Positions 23,411 to 35,136 are shown, numbered from the stretch's first letter. The stretch: 64,000 nucleotides of DNA from Phoebastria nigripes (GCA_035582835.1 JAYKAV010003044.1:5444494-5508493), one strand, 5' to 3'. The notes: a model not told the origin generated them from the sequence alone. Numbers and translations: made by a program.

Positions 23411-24736
23411 AATACGCTACAGGAACCCTGGCTGTTTGAGGCTCTCTTAATGCCCCCTGAAGGTAAAGCCCCTGCTGCTATGTGGAGACTGCAGCTCTTT
23501 ACGGCTGGAGTCAGAAATTCAGGTCATCTTTTTCCACTGGTGTTTGTTGGGCCTTCAATTTCTGTAAAGGGTTCTTTTTCCTAGTCAAATAATGAAGGAT
23601 TCCTCCATGAACAGAAATTGTGTGCAGCAAGAGGAAGAAGCAAGCATGATGTGATCCCGAGCACACAGCTTGATTCTGCAATCCACAGTCTTGGAATAGG
23701 CTCCTTCAAGTCAGTGGGCTCTATTCTTTGCTGGTTTATGTCATCGGTTAATCTCATTCCTTCTTTAAAAAAAGGAACAAACCTGAAGAACTCGTATTTT
23801 GTACCTGTGCTACACTTATTTTGCACAACATAAAGAATATTATGCAGGGCTGCACACAAACAAATGCTTATTTCTAAGCATATGCTTAAATCTCATACTC
23901 TCCTGGAGATTTTCAAGTGAAGTATCTATTGAAACAGAATTTCCCTGAGCTGGGGCCTTCAGAATGACTCAGGACCCCAGACAGCAGACTTACTGAACAG
24001 ATCTACTCACTAGAGAAAGAGCTGCATGTTTGGAATCACTAAAGGGACAATACACAGGAACGAATAAGAAATTTAAGTTTAAAAGGAAACATCAAAACCC
24101 CAGTGTAACAGAGAGCCAATGGAGGAGAAAAGTGGCATAAGGATAAACACAAAAATTAAACAACAGAGACAAGAGAGTGATGAAATAAGAGAGAAAGGAG
24201 GCAAGAGACTACTAGGCAAAGTCACTTTGCCCTCTCTTGAGGGTTATATGGCCTTGATGCATGTAATGCCCAGAGCCAAGAGGATGGCAATAGTTATGCC
24301 TGTAAAACGCATCACACAGTAGAATATTAAAGCATGGCTCAAAGGCTGCCCTGATCTCCACTGCAGTTGTATACAACAGCAAAATTAATCTTGGTACAGT
24401 AGAATTTATCATGTGAAAGGGAAATATATATTTGAGATGATGTATAATTTAAAGAAAAAGTAAGGAAAAAGAAACTGTGCATTATCTAAAATAAATATTA
24501 TAGAACATGGTAAAGGGGGCTCTGTTGGACACCATTACTCACACCAGAAAGACAGAAATTGATGATTTTGGCTCAAAACAACTGATTTTTTTCTTCTTCT
24601 CTTTCATAAAAACAAATGATTCTCCTCCCCCTCCCCCAATGAAAGAAAATGTTTTTAAGTAAATAAACAAAATTAGTAACTATAAAAAAAGAGCGAGAGA
24701 GAAGTTGCCAGGTTCTGGAAATAAAAATGGGGGGGG

Positions 24737-24786
24737 NNNNNNNNNNNNNNNNNNNNNNNNNNNNNNNNNNNNNNNNNNNNNNNNNN
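24737..24786. other. Assembly gap (50 N)
   Basis: Run of unknown bases with homopolymer edges (G left, A right), inside an intron. Confidence 0.99.
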
Positions 24787-25040
24787 ATAAAAAAAAAAAA
24801 AAAAAAGGTGTCAGAGGCTGCAATATATTTCTTCAGCCAGTTCATTAAATTAATTCGTAAGCAGTGGCTCTGAAATTATACCCGATGAAAAATGGTCTCA
24901 AAATTTAAATGGTACAAACTCATCTTATTAGAGGCAAAACATTAAAAAACAAACGCATCTCTTCCCCCCCCCTCCCCGCCATCGCAGCTTTAATTTCTCT
25001 TGGTGGGGGGAATGAAAGGCGTTTGATGGATGGCTCTTAC

Positions 25041-25104
25041 CTTATTCATAAGCGAGGATAAAAGAGATGAATTTGCCGAGACTGTGTGGCCATTTGATTC
25101 ATTA
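25041..25104 (-). CDS. CASZ1: CASZ1 short exon (64 nt)
   Basis: A 64-base exon with acceptor TTCCAG at 25105 and donor AAG|GTAAGA at 25041; one base completes the split Gly codon, then 21 codons (residues 959-980). It encodes NESNGHTVSANSSLLSSLMN, matching mammalian CASZ1 closely. The Leu/Ser-rich segment is shared by both known isoforms. No domain is recognisable. Confidence 0.93.
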
Positions 25105-26336
25105 CTGGAACACACAAACCAACAGGGTTTAGTTAAGATGTGCACAGGGACTGTGAGCACTGAGATTAATCCTTCTCCCTTCAAGCTGCCTCCCTCCTCA
25201 CCTGCTACATCCGGAGGAAGAGAATGATGCCCACCCTCCCTTGGGCAGGCCAAACTCTTTTACTTGTGATAGCCAAGATGGAGAGAAAGAGGGTCCCAAG
25301 TTTGCAGAATTTAGTTCTTTCAGCTATTAAACAGTCCAGACCTCCTCCTCCAGAGTCCACACCACCACACTTTTTTATTAGCTGACTCACAACCCACCCC
25401 ATGTTTTACTCCTTCATCCCATTAGAACTTTCAAAAATATGCCACAAAACCAGGGGGGATGTTGACGAAAGAGTCATATTGCCAGGGACACAGGTCCCCT
25501 CGGCAGCAGAGGAGAAGGCAAGGCAACAATCCTTACGGCCACAACTAAGCATGCTGAAAGGCAACCTTAGTATTTCACATGCATCAGTAATAGTTCTAGT
25601 TGACTAAAAGTGCTGGCGTCCCAAATTGAGGCTTGTTTAAATAAAGTATGGAAAGGAATGTATACAAAGGTCAAAGTGGAGCAGGCTCACTTATCCCCAG
25701 TATCAGTTCCTTTGCAGTTTTTCCACACAGGACAATCCCCAAACACTCCTATTCTCAGTAGAGATGCTGGACAACTAGGACACACACTTTGAGATAGGCG
25801 CATTGACACCTGCGCAAGCACAAAGATGCATCACCGTAACTATAGATTACCACATGCCAGACCCAGACCAGAGTTAGCCTGACACCCAATTGTTTTGCGT
25901 GTCCCAATTTCTCTGGAAGGTGCCTCTCTTAGACCTGATTCAGTGCCCTACGACATCAGTGCAAATGCTCCTGCTAAAAGTGTGCTGAAGTGTGGCATTG
26001 GAGCAGCCTTCTGTCAGTTCTCGATGACAACAGCAGGAATATCTAAGTGAAAGAAAGAGCTTTGCCAGTGGCTCGTTTTTCAGAGGGGAGCACAAGAAGT
26101 GGGGCTCTTGTCAAAGAGTCAGTAGGTGCTTGTGAGCCCAAAAAAACACCTGGAGAACATACACTTGAGGGGGAGTAGAGAGAGCCTCCCTGCCTCCGGT
26201 TTGGGGGCATCCAACTCAGCCACTGTGAAATTGCCTTTCATCAATATGTTGTGTCCTCTCATATTACAGGTACGGAAACTTCTCAGAGCTTGGTGCTGGA
26301 AAGAGCTCAGTGTGCCTGCCCGCGCGCTTCTCTCAC
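25105..26336 (-). other. CASZ1: Intron between two linker exons
   Basis: Only a short stretch at about 25920-25990 (GACCTGATTCAGTGCCCTAC type) looks like an old interspersed repeat. Otherwise nothing identifiable. Confidence 0.55.
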
Positions 26337-26478
26337 CCATGATCCTTGACACTCAGGTCCAAGCTGTGCTCCTGCAAGGAGTCCTGACTGGTGGCAGATG
26401 ACGATCCCATGGCCTCCACAGGCTCCTGCTTCACCTGAACTGGATTGAACCGTCCGGGAGCTGCTGGTTGTCCATTCC
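26337..26478 (-). CDS. CASZ1: CASZ1 linker exon with SLDLSVK motif
   Basis: A 142-base exon with acceptor AAGCAG at 26479 and donor GG|GTGAGA at 26337; phase 1 in, phase 2 out, residues 912-958. It reads RFNPVQVKQEPVEAMG, including the sumoylation-like VKQE core, and SQDSLQEHSLDLSVKD. The SLDLSVK at 26345-26365 resembles the CtBP-docking consensus PxDLSxK with Ser in place of Pro (inference). The Met codon at 26410-26408 lies in GAGGCCATGG, a near-perfect Kozak context, and a promoter-like element lies about 0.4-0.7 kb upstream, so an alternative N-terminus is conceivable. Confidence 0.9.
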
Positions 26479-28437
26479 CTGCTTGAGAAAGACACCAAAA
26501 TTAAATGCAAAAATTAAATGAAAAATGTAGGTCTAAAATGAGGTTACAGTGGCAAATAAGTAAGTTAAATCACTAGCACCAGTGCATAAAGGAAAAAGCA
26601 AAGAAAAAGTGTGGGGGGAGGGAATTGCTGGGATTGCTGGTCAGCGTTTATTGCCAAGCTGACATGATGGGTTCTGACGTCCACTCCAGCGTAGAAATTC
26701 TTCAAGTGATAATTATTGCAAAATTATGTCAAAGTTGTCCAGGCTATGGGCCCTTTAAAGGAGAAGGGCGGAAGGAGCGTGGGGGAGACCTGATTCTCTG
26801 CACAAACTGTCATAACTAATTTGCGGGGCTGCCTCTTAAGCGTTTATTAAAGACTCTGTTAATGCTGAGGCAATGTGGCAGCTTTCGACTGCTAGTCAAG
26901 CCCCCTTTCTCGTCCCCAATCCCAGCGTTGCCGTAGCGACAGCGATGGCCCGCCACTGCGCGTGCCCAGCAGGAGCATCTGCCCTGTCGGGGCTATCGAA
27001 GGTGACAGCCAATGGGATTGGTTCAAACTGTGCGACCTCTTGCCACCGCCATCACGTTGTCCCCACAAAAAGGGGGAATTTTCTTTTTTGGGGGGAGGTT
27101 TAGTGCTGAGCCCATGAAAGAAGAATTCAAATTAAAGGAAGAGAAAAAAGAGGAAAGGGGGGAAAACCAGAGAACAAATTAAAGGAAAAAAATTAGGAAG
27201 AACAGCAAAGAAAAAAGGAGGGAAAAAAAGTTGCTGACAGGAACATGTCTGCAGAGCTTTTTTCCACAATCCCCAAGTGACTAAAATATTAATTTACCCT
27301 CCGGCAGTACAGCTGACGGCGAGCTGCTTCTCAGACAGCAAGTGGCATTTTATTAAAAAATAAAGGAAAATAGTTCCCTCAATGACCTTTCTCTGCTTTA
27401 GGAAACAATTTTTCAAATAATAATTTTAAAAGTATGTGAAAGTTCCCCTCCCTCTTTAATCAGATCACTTCGTCCTACTCCCTCGTTTGCTCTTGGGTAG
27501 AAGGCAACATCGGCAGCACTCACATACCCACGGGCCAGCAGCCTGCTCTGGCCTTTCCACACCCCGGGGAAGGAGGCTGTGGGGCAGCCCAATGCCACAG
27601 GGTGCTGCCAGGCAGAGCCTCCCCTCCACGACCCCTCGCTGCCCACCATGTTCAGCAGGAGATTGTGGAGGTACCCTGTGCTCTTGAGGGAGCCCCACAT
27701 CCCTGCTGGCACAGGCTGCCCCATGTCTAAGGTGGCAGCAGGAGGAGCTCCGGCCTGCCCCAGGGGACTTCTCATTGCCATCTTTTACCCCTCTCATGGT
27801 GCCGCTGCCCCTTGCAGCTCAGGGAGCTGCAGGGACAGAGAAGCACAGCTTGCAAGAACTGAACAGGAGAAAGGTCCAGTTTGTGGACTGTACCAACACT
27901 ACCTCCAAACCCATGGCTGGGACAGTAAAGCTGGAACACAGAACCAACCCCCCAGATCAGAAAAACAATTGGCAATGAGCTACAGGAGCAACACCACTAG
28001 GCCCAGCCAAAACTCAATACAGTCTGCAGAAAAGAGCTTAGGCTTCTGTATGGCCTGCAAGTATTGGCCAAGCTTTTTCTTCATTTTCAATACAGTGCCT
28101 CTCTCTCTTCAGCCTACAGCAAACTAGGTAATACACATGGCAACGCTCTTCTTTCATTTCTGGTAAGAGCCTACCCCATCTGTGGGCAAGGCTGCACTTC
28201 CTGCCTCTCTTCTGGCCACGTGGGTATAGCCAGGCTCCACAGGAAACCATGCCAAGACTGCCCTCTTCAAGGGTTAACTGGACACGACCAAATTTATTCT
28301 CCCATTTATGTTCCTTTACTACCTCCTCCCCACCTCCAGTCCCATGGACAACTGGGTGGCTTCTCATTCACTCCTCTCCAAGTCACGAGGCACTGCTCTT
28401 CCTCCCACCACTAGCACAACTGATGACGGTAACTCAC
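26479..28437 (-). other. CASZ1: Intron containing a promoter-like element
   Basis: It holds the X-box/CCAAT element at 26870-27090, purine-rich sequence at 27115-27235 and a GC-rich stretch at 27480-27830 with overlapping chance open frames on both strands. No exon with correct splice sites was seen. Confidence 0.55.
26870..27090. promoter_or_regulatory. Promoter-like element: RFX-like site and paired CCAAT boxes
   Basis: GTTGCCGTAGCGAC at 26927-26940 differs at one position from the RFX X-box consensus. About 70 bases on, CCAAT (27009-27013) and ATTGG (27017-27021) face each other across three bases, a double NF-Y site. CpGs are locally frequent. RFX and NF-Y often act together at promoters (known). 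It lies about 0.4-0.6 kb ahead, in gene sense, of exon 26337-26478. Promoter activity is inference; an enhancer is possible too. Confidence 0.5.
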
Positions 28438-29306
28438 CTGCTTCAAGTGCCACAGAGGGCTTGAGTGCAGCTGCTGCCAGCCTGGCCATCATAGGAGAGA
28501 TTAATCCCTTGCTAGCAGAGATCCTTTCCATTATAGATGCCGCTGGAGCTGGAGAAGAAGTGGCCACTGGCTCACCAGATCCTGAAATGGCCTGGGATGA
28601 GGAATCCGTAGGAGCAGATGATGTTGGATTGGTGCCAGAAGAACCAGCAGTCATCAGATTAGCTGAGCTGGCAGGAAGTGGTGTAGAGACCCGACTGGGG
28701 ATGATGGGGAAGAAGGATCCAGCTGTTCCAGGAAGTGCCGAGTTGGAGAGTGCCAGGGCCAAGGGTATATTGCTGGGAAGAGCCTGGGAGAGCAGGCCAG
28801 AGATCTTGGTAGCTGGTGTCATGCTGTTGGCAGACTTGCTGGCCTGTGAGGAAGCAAGCTCAGCAGCAGAGGAGGGTGCAGCTGGGACTATGAGAGAAAC
28901 GGAAGACTGTTGACTGGTGGGGGAGGCACTCAGGCTGGAGTTCTTCGAGCTCATAGCAGAAAAGTCAATAAGGTCATCGTTACTGGACTCCTCTTGCTCA
29001 TTATCCTTGGACCCCAGGAGAGAGGCAGGCAGGCCCAGCACTCCTGAGCTCCGGATGTGCCGGCGCTCATGTTTGCGTTTATGGGAGGTCATCTGGCTGG
29101 TGGAGGTGAAGGTGAAGCCACAGCCTGCCCTTATGCAGTGGAAGTGGTTGGTGGCCTTGCTGTAGACACAGCCCTCATACTTGCATTCCTCATACTTGTA
29201 GAACTTCTTGAAGCCGTCCTTGGCATAGGCATCATCTTTGATGTGGTAGCTCTTGTGCTTCTCAATGTCACACTTGTTCTTGAAGGTGAACGTACACCCA
29301 GGTCGC
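28438..29306 (-). CDS. CASZ1: CASZ1 large exon, fingers 3-4 and Ser/Ala-rich linker
   Basis: An 869-base exon with acceptor TTGCAG at 29307 and donor GCAG|GTGAGT at 28438, residues 622-911. [21 protein letters not shown] completes finger 3 in pieces, and [14 protein letters not shown] then [12 protein letters not shown] with SHKRKH forms finger 4. Next come the basic stretch [11 protein letters not shown] and [18 protein letters not shown], then a long Ser/Ala/Pro/Thr-rich linker that diverges from mammals. The conserved block [19 protein letters not shown] lies near the end. Fingers are tightly conserved while the linker drifts. A long open frame on the opposite strand over this exon is only a shadow of its composition. 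Confidence 0.95.
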
Positions 29307-30070
29307 CTGCAAGGGCATCGAGGAGGAGAGGGTGGTTGGCTGTGTGGGCTAGGAGCACAATGCAACTGCTGTCACCTGCCTCCCTCTGGGATAAGGACCG
29401 GGGCCAGTATGAGACAATGGCCCTGGCTGCAAAGGGGTTGAGAAGCTTTATGCGGATTAACCCATGACACCAAGGCAAGCAAAAATGCTGCCATGTGGAG
29501 AGCTGGGAAGCTCACTCCGCTCTGAAGAACAGTCACAATAACATGGGGATGCAGGCACCCACCACTAAAAGTTCCAACCAAAACAGCAGCTAAAGGGGAC
29601 TAAGGTACAAACTGTGCTTTCCTACTCTTCCTGAGAACATCAGAAATCAATAGAAGAGCATTTGTGTACACAAGGCAGAGTCTGGCCCTGAAAGGGATGA
29701 GTTGGCTGACTGTTGGCTGGAGAGAACTCTAGCATGGAAGTGCCATTAGCAGTATATTAATGGCCTACTTCAGTCAAACTCTGAAGAGCATTGTGATCTC
29801 TTTCCCAAATGATTCTAGGATGTATTTTCTAGTGGGTACGCTTTCCTCAGATCACCTCAGATCACACTCCTGCCTTCAGAGTGGTCTGTGGCGAGATCCT
29901 GGAAATCGCATCTGCCCTGGAGCATGAGTTCTCTCAAGAGCAGTACTGAGAAGGTCACAGCAGGGAAAATCAAGTCCCTGTGTATACTCTTCAATTTATG
30001 ACTTGGCAGGAGGAGGCAAACAGATCACGCAACTCTGAGGCAGGATTCCTCCCCTTCCCTGCCGTCTCAC
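29307..30070 (-). other. CASZ1: Intron inside finger 3
   Basis: Splits finger 3 between its two cysteines. Nothing else recognised in it. Confidence 0.7.
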
Positions 30071-30243
30071 CTGCAGTGAAAGTGAGTGGTTTTCTGCCCG
30101 TAGAACTGGCATTCCACAGTGCCACAGTCCTCTGTGGCACGGAACCGCTGAAACCCGTCGTTGATGAGCTGCGTGTTCTTCTTGTGAAAGTTCTCATGGG
30201 TCATCACATCAGAGGTGCTTGTATAGACCTTGTTACAACCCAC
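30071..30243 (-). CDS. CASZ1: CASZ1 exon, finger 2 end and finger 3 start
   Basis: A 173-base exon with acceptor GGGTAG at 30244 and donor CAG|GTGAGA at 30071; phase 0 in, phase 2 out. It encodes residues 565-621. [20 protein letters not shown] completes finger 2 (second Cys and both His). [13 protein letters not shown] is the partner segment of finger 3 and THFHCR its first Cys. The sequence EDCGTVEC varies slightly from the mammalian version while keeping both cysteines. Confidence 0.95.
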
Positions 30244-32791
30244 CTACCCCAGGCCAAAACAGGGAGTCATCAGCACAGCATTTTAACAGCCTACCATTAT
30301 TACCAGCAATAATAAACATATGAGCAGCACACACACATTTAATAGTTCCATTTGTGCACTTCTCCTAGGAGTATTAAGTCATCACTTTAATTCCCAATCT
30401 AAAGACTGATAGAGCAGTTGTGAAAAAAACCCCAACTCTCTGGGCATGAAACAGCAAGAAAAAAAGGGAAGGATGCAAAGGGATAAAAGAGCAGCTACAG
30501 ATAATCATGCCTGCTTAGGGAGGCAGTAAGCAGGGTTCCTGCTCTTAAGGAGAAAAGAACACTGACAGATGCCATTACTTTTTGTTATCTTGGAGCAACA
30601 TGGAACGAAGCAGGACTTTCATCTATTTGGGGAACACAAAATTGAGTGGGAATGAGTTATTTACCTCTTTAGTGCTTCTGGGAGGTAAGGCAGAGTGGTG
30701 CAACATTTTTTGAGCTTGTACTATATGGGTTTCATTCTAGCAAAGCATAAACCCTGTGTTCAGCTGATCTTAGCAAACCGGTGACTTTTTTTCCCCGTCA
30801 CTGTTCAAGACTACCACTTCAATAATTTTAAACTCGTGCAGCAAATGGGAATGGTGTGACGAGGACGGAATGCTGAAAACCTGCCTTCCTCTGGGTAAAC
30901 CGGGCAACTTTGCCATATTGAGTAAAAAAACACTGGAATCTGAAAATGTCCTCAGCCCTGCTGAGGGAGGATTTTTTTTTTCTTTTCTTCTCTAGCACAA
31001 CGTGTGCCAATGCCTGCACCATCTCAGAAGTGAAGAGAACGAAAACATCACCTCTTAGTTCAGCCCAGGTTGATTCAAACAGGCAATAACAAAACCCATG
31101 ACAAATACCCAGAAAAAAAAAATAAAAAGGATCTCCAGCTATTTCCAATATAAAAGAGCCTCTCTCTCTCTGCACTGACGCCTTGAAAAAAGACAGACCC
31201 TGCACGGCATTAAAAAAAAGAATTAAACAAAAACCTCCTTAGGAATAATTTGCAATGCAGCTCTTGGTGCTAAAGCCTAAAAAAATGTCAGTTTATATAA
31301 ACAACTAACTGAATTTTATCCACACCAATTATGGACATAAAGAAAAAAAAAATGCATGAGATGGATGGCACAAATTCTGCCATTTAAGCAGTATTTTCTT
31401 TAATTGGGAGTTTATATTCAGACACCTTGCCTGTAAGACACTGCTTACATGGGCATTATTCTACTGGAAGACAGTGGGCACAGGATGGAATTACCCATAT
31501 ATAGTTGTGTAAACGAGGGTCTCTATTCTAACTCGGAGTGACTTAAAGCTGTGAAACACTCCTCATACTCTTAAAAAAATTAAACAAATCCCATTCTGGT
31601 CAATAGAACAAACTAAACAATCAATATTATGGAAGCATAACAGAAAATGTCCTCAAGAGAAAGTCACACGAAGTTCCCAATTTATCAAATGTTGTAAGCA
31701 CATGCTTAAACCAACCCCTATTCAGGACAGTACTTGAGCGCATGCCTAACATTTAAGTATGTGCTTAAGCCCCATTGACTTCAGAGAGCTTACCTGACTT
31801 CAAGTTAAACATATGCTGAAGTCTATCCCAGCAGAGCATTTAAGCATGTGATTAAGGCCTTGTGACTTTAACTGGGGTCTTAAACTGTTGGGATAGGGCA
31901 GGAAGTGAGACCCGAGTTTTCAGAACAGAAAAGATTTCACCAAGGGTTGCCTGATTATTCTGTTTGTAACGACAGCACATTCTCATGGCAATGGTTTAGG
32001 CCACAATTCTAAACAAGTACATATCAAACCCTCTAATCTGAAGAATAATCAGGGTAAGACCCAAACAATCTGGTGTGTCCGTGTCTAAAAAACAGTAAAG
32101 GCGTCACAGTTACACCTATGCAGCAACTCCAACTCTGGTTATGCTGCTGTTGAAGCCTGGCTGGCTCTTGAAACAAAGCTCCCAGCCTACACCACAGACA
32201 AGTAAACTCCAGTACCACTGGTGAAGGAGATGGAGAACCAGGGGTGTTAAGCCTAGATATGTGACATTAAAGTTTAATTATTTAGAAATTGATTATGGAG
32301 GAAATTAACCCAGTGTTAAAGGGCAGATGTGTCAACAGAAAAGTCTGATTTCAAGGGAGCGACAGACCAAATGTGGGTAGATGCAACGCAGTGGCATCGC
32401 AGAGAGGTCCCTGAATCTCAGAGAACGGGACTTGTTTGAACAAGTGAAGTCCAAGACTGTGAGAAAACCTTGAGACCTGCTTTGCCTCGCTGCATGCACA
32501 AGGCTTCCAAAAACAAGAGAATGGTGCTTCCCTTTGCCCTTCCCAACACTTGGCAGGGCAAGTGCAGTGAGGACAGGGCATAGACTCTTCAAAGAGGTGC
32601 TTGAATCAGAAGTGAGCAAGAGAGGCTATGAATGTCACCCCTTTGCCTCAGGACAGCCCCTTGCTCTCTAACAAGTGTTGGGCTGCCTGAACTCAAGAAG
32701 CCTTTCAGTCCACCCCAAAAAGGACACAGCTCAAACGATGGCTCTTCATTTGCCTCGTGTGCTACCACCTATTCCCCAGTCCAGCTGTTAC
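30244..32791 (-). other. CASZ1: Intron inside finger 2
   Basis: Splits finger 2 between its cysteines. It includes a repeat-like block at about 31680-31880 and A-rich runs near 31115-31125 and 31341-31352. Confidence 0.65.
31680..31880. repeat. Unclassified interspersed repeat with AAGCATGTGCTTAAG words
   Basis: AGTATGTGCTTAAGCCCCAT, AAGCACATGCTTAAACC and AGCATTTAAGCATGTGATTA recur in both orientations over about 200 bases. This CATGCTTAA-rich, partly palindromic sequence is widespread in turtle and crocodilian DNA by memory. A similar word occurs at 23876-23890. Confidence 0.55.
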
Positions 32792-32956
32792 CTGCATGCA
32801 GTGGTAGTGTGTGCTTTTCCCATTCAGGTGGCAGCCATGATAGTACACGCTACAGTCATCCAAGGGGCTGAAGCGCATGAAGCCGTGCTGGAGGGAATTA
32901 TCACGTTTCTTGTGCATGTTGTAATGCCGAATCACATCCTGTTTACTAGTGAATCT
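32792..32956 (-). CDS. CASZ1: CASZ1 exon, finger 1 end and finger 2 start
   Basis: A 165-base, 55-codon exon, phase 0 at both ends (acceptor CTCCAG at 32957, donor CAG|GTAACA at 32792). It encodes residues 510-564. [15 protein letters not shown] completes finger 1 with its two histidines. [13 protein letters not shown] is the partner segment of finger 2 and THYHCMQ supplies its first cysteine. Identity with mammalian CASZ1 appears complete or nearly so here, indicating strong purifying selection. Confidence 0.95.
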
Positions 32957-35045
32957 CTGGAGAGATACAGAGACAGACAGTGAGACACACGTGATGGGAG
33001 TGGGTGAGTAATCCTGGGGACAGGGTATTTTTTTGTTGTTGTTGTTGTTAATAAACTTATGGTACCAGGAGTTTAAAGCTCAGCAGTAATCACCCCAAGA
33101 GAGTCAGATTAAAGAGGAATTGCGTGCATGTATTTTCGTGGTAAAGGGGAAGTATCTACACCTGAAAAGTTGTAGAGTAAACATGACACTGGAGTGATGG
33201 CCAGAATATGCTCCCTGCAGCTTTAAGACTGCAATTCTTTCGACATAATTTTAGCTGCTACTATCTCAAGAACTGCTATAGTTAGAAAGAAAACCAGTGA
33301 ACTAAACAGCCTACAAGCGAGTAATCCAAGCTTCCAAATCACTCACTGTAGTGGTTAGCAAGACACTAGCTGCCACATTCATGTCAGACTAGAAATTGGG
33401 AAAAACACTCTGCTCTTTTATAGTACCTTCCCGTAATAAGTATTCTGCCTCCCCTACAAGGTAGGATGGCTTTATTAGGAAAACAGGGACACACAACTTT
33501 CTTCCAGTCACAGAAAAAGATGGTAGTAGAGCTTAAAGCTGAATCTGTATGACCAGAATATCCTTTTCATCCTCTACCTGCCTGAAGTAATGAAGGGGTA
33601 CCCCACCGTCAGAGCAGGCTAAGTGCCTTTAAAATGAAGCTTTTCATTTCTATTTCCCACAGACATCAATATTTAACAGTGAAGGTGGGAAAGTAAATCT
33701 GTTTTTTTTTTTTTAAAAAGAAATCAATATCCATTTATTTTGAGGAGTAATTGAAAAGGCCTGTATTCTAATGTTTAACAACTTTTCTAGTCTCCCTCAT
33801 AGGAAACAAATGATTATCACTTCCACTCTTTCCTCCTATAATATCAATCCTGATCAATCTTGTTGGTATTGGCATGGGAATATATGGATATAGATTTCAA
33901 CAGGAATCCCTTGGAGGCTGGAGGTATGATTTCCCTGGGCGTACATACAGGATTGCTATTGCCAATCATCGTTAATTTGTGCCCACTTATTACAGAGCGT
34001 TCCTTATTCTAAAATATATCTCAGCCATAAAATAATTTGCATTTTAAAAAGCAGCCTAAATCCTTATTCCCTGCGAGACCAGACAGCTCCTTTGCAAGCA
34101 GCTTCCAGACTCCTTAGGAAATAATCATGAGGCCAATCATAATAATAGGTTTTTCTGTCTTTCCATCCTTTGTGTTTCTCTCTTTCTGGTGCAGAGCTAC
34201 CCATGTCACAGTTGGGACAGACTCATCTCGGTTACCAAATGCTGGGCTAGGAGGACCACTACATGCATCCCAGAGACAAACTCCCCTTTGATCAACAGAA
34301 ATCCACAGTCAAGCTCAGCAGATCCAGATCAACTTCCTATGCTGTGGTCAGACTCATTCCTCTGAGACCCAAAGGTCTCCTGGGGTAGAGCTGAAGTTGT
34401 GTCTGATGCACAGTAGAGGCAAACTCTGGGATTCCCACTTAGACACATGCAGCCTGACCACAGAAATGGCAGTGTCAAACTCACAGACCTGGGAAGAGGG
34501 TAAACAAACACAGCACGTGACTCGGCTGGCTTGACGTCGCTACCCTGGCAATTCTCCCAGTAATTACAGCATTGCACATGCTCCTGCCCCCACGCTTTCC
34601 CCACAAATCCCAGACTGCTGCTGGTCTTATTGGGTGTTTTGTTGCAGATACTGCTGCTACAATGTCACTCGGGCAGCAGGAGGGAAAGAGACAGACTAAC
34701 AGATCAGCATTCCCTAGTTTCAGGCACAATTTGTAACACAGCAGATTTTATTCTCTTGGTTTCACTGATGTAAATCTGGAGTAGTTCCCACTGACTTGAG
34801 CTGATCTATATTCTGCTCTTTGTTATAGTGGTCTGGGTTTGGTTAAATGGTGTTAGATTGGGTTAAATGGGAACAAAATAGGATTCTAGTAAGTTCAAAA
34901 TATATCTTGCCCTCTTTCAGAGCGGAAAAGTGAAGAGGCATCTGCATGCATGGGGGAGGAAAGCACAGGAGGACACACATCTCCCCTAGGTTGTACCCCT
35001 TTACATTCAGGTAGCTGTGCTGATAACTTTTTACCATTCTTTTAC
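32957..35045 (-). other. CASZ1: Intron inside finger 1
   Basis: Splits finger 1 between Cys and His pairs. A GTT microsatellite lies at 33034-33050, a T run at 33703-33714 and a repeat-like fragment at 34755-34830. Confidence 0.65.
34755..34830. repeat. Unclassified old repeat fragment
   Basis: ACTGATGTAAATCTGGAGTA then GTTCCCACTGACTTGAG resembles a common sauropsid interspersed repeat (GTAAATCAGGAGTAACTCCA type). Family not known to me. Confidence 0.45.
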
Positions 35046-35136
35046 CTGGTAGTTGCACTCTGGGTCAAGGCAGTGGTAATGTTCTCGGTACTGGTATGCA
35101 CAGTGTATATGTCCACAGTGCTGACTGCCAGAGAAC
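35046..35136 (-). CDS. CASZ1: CASZ1 exon, first half of zinc finger 1
   Basis: A 91-base exon with acceptor TTTGCAG at 35137 and donor CAG|GTAAAA at 35046. It encodes residues 479-509: [12 protein letters not shown], the partner Cys segment, followed by [11 protein letters not shown], the two cysteines of finger 1 (spacing C-x4-C). The intron cuts the finger between its Cys pair and its His pair, an arrangement repeated at the next two fingers. It exits in phase 0. Confidence 0.95.

Larger units (their letters stand above)
22454..25040 (-). other. CASZ1: Intron with SINE relics and an assembly gap
   Basis: SINE-like relics at about 22700-22880 and 23310-23410, and 50 unknown bases at 24737-24786 between a G run and an A run. 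AT-rich sequence around 24830-24950 is not identified. Confidence 0.6.

Noticed and set aside
27413..28127. Overlapping 110-182-residue frames on both strands in an intron
   Set aside because: No splice sites of matching phase, no domain, and frames on both strands overlap; GC-rich chance frames.
28308..28913. 201-residue plus-strand open frame
   Set aside because: Lies antisense to the large CASZ1 exon and reflects its codon composition.
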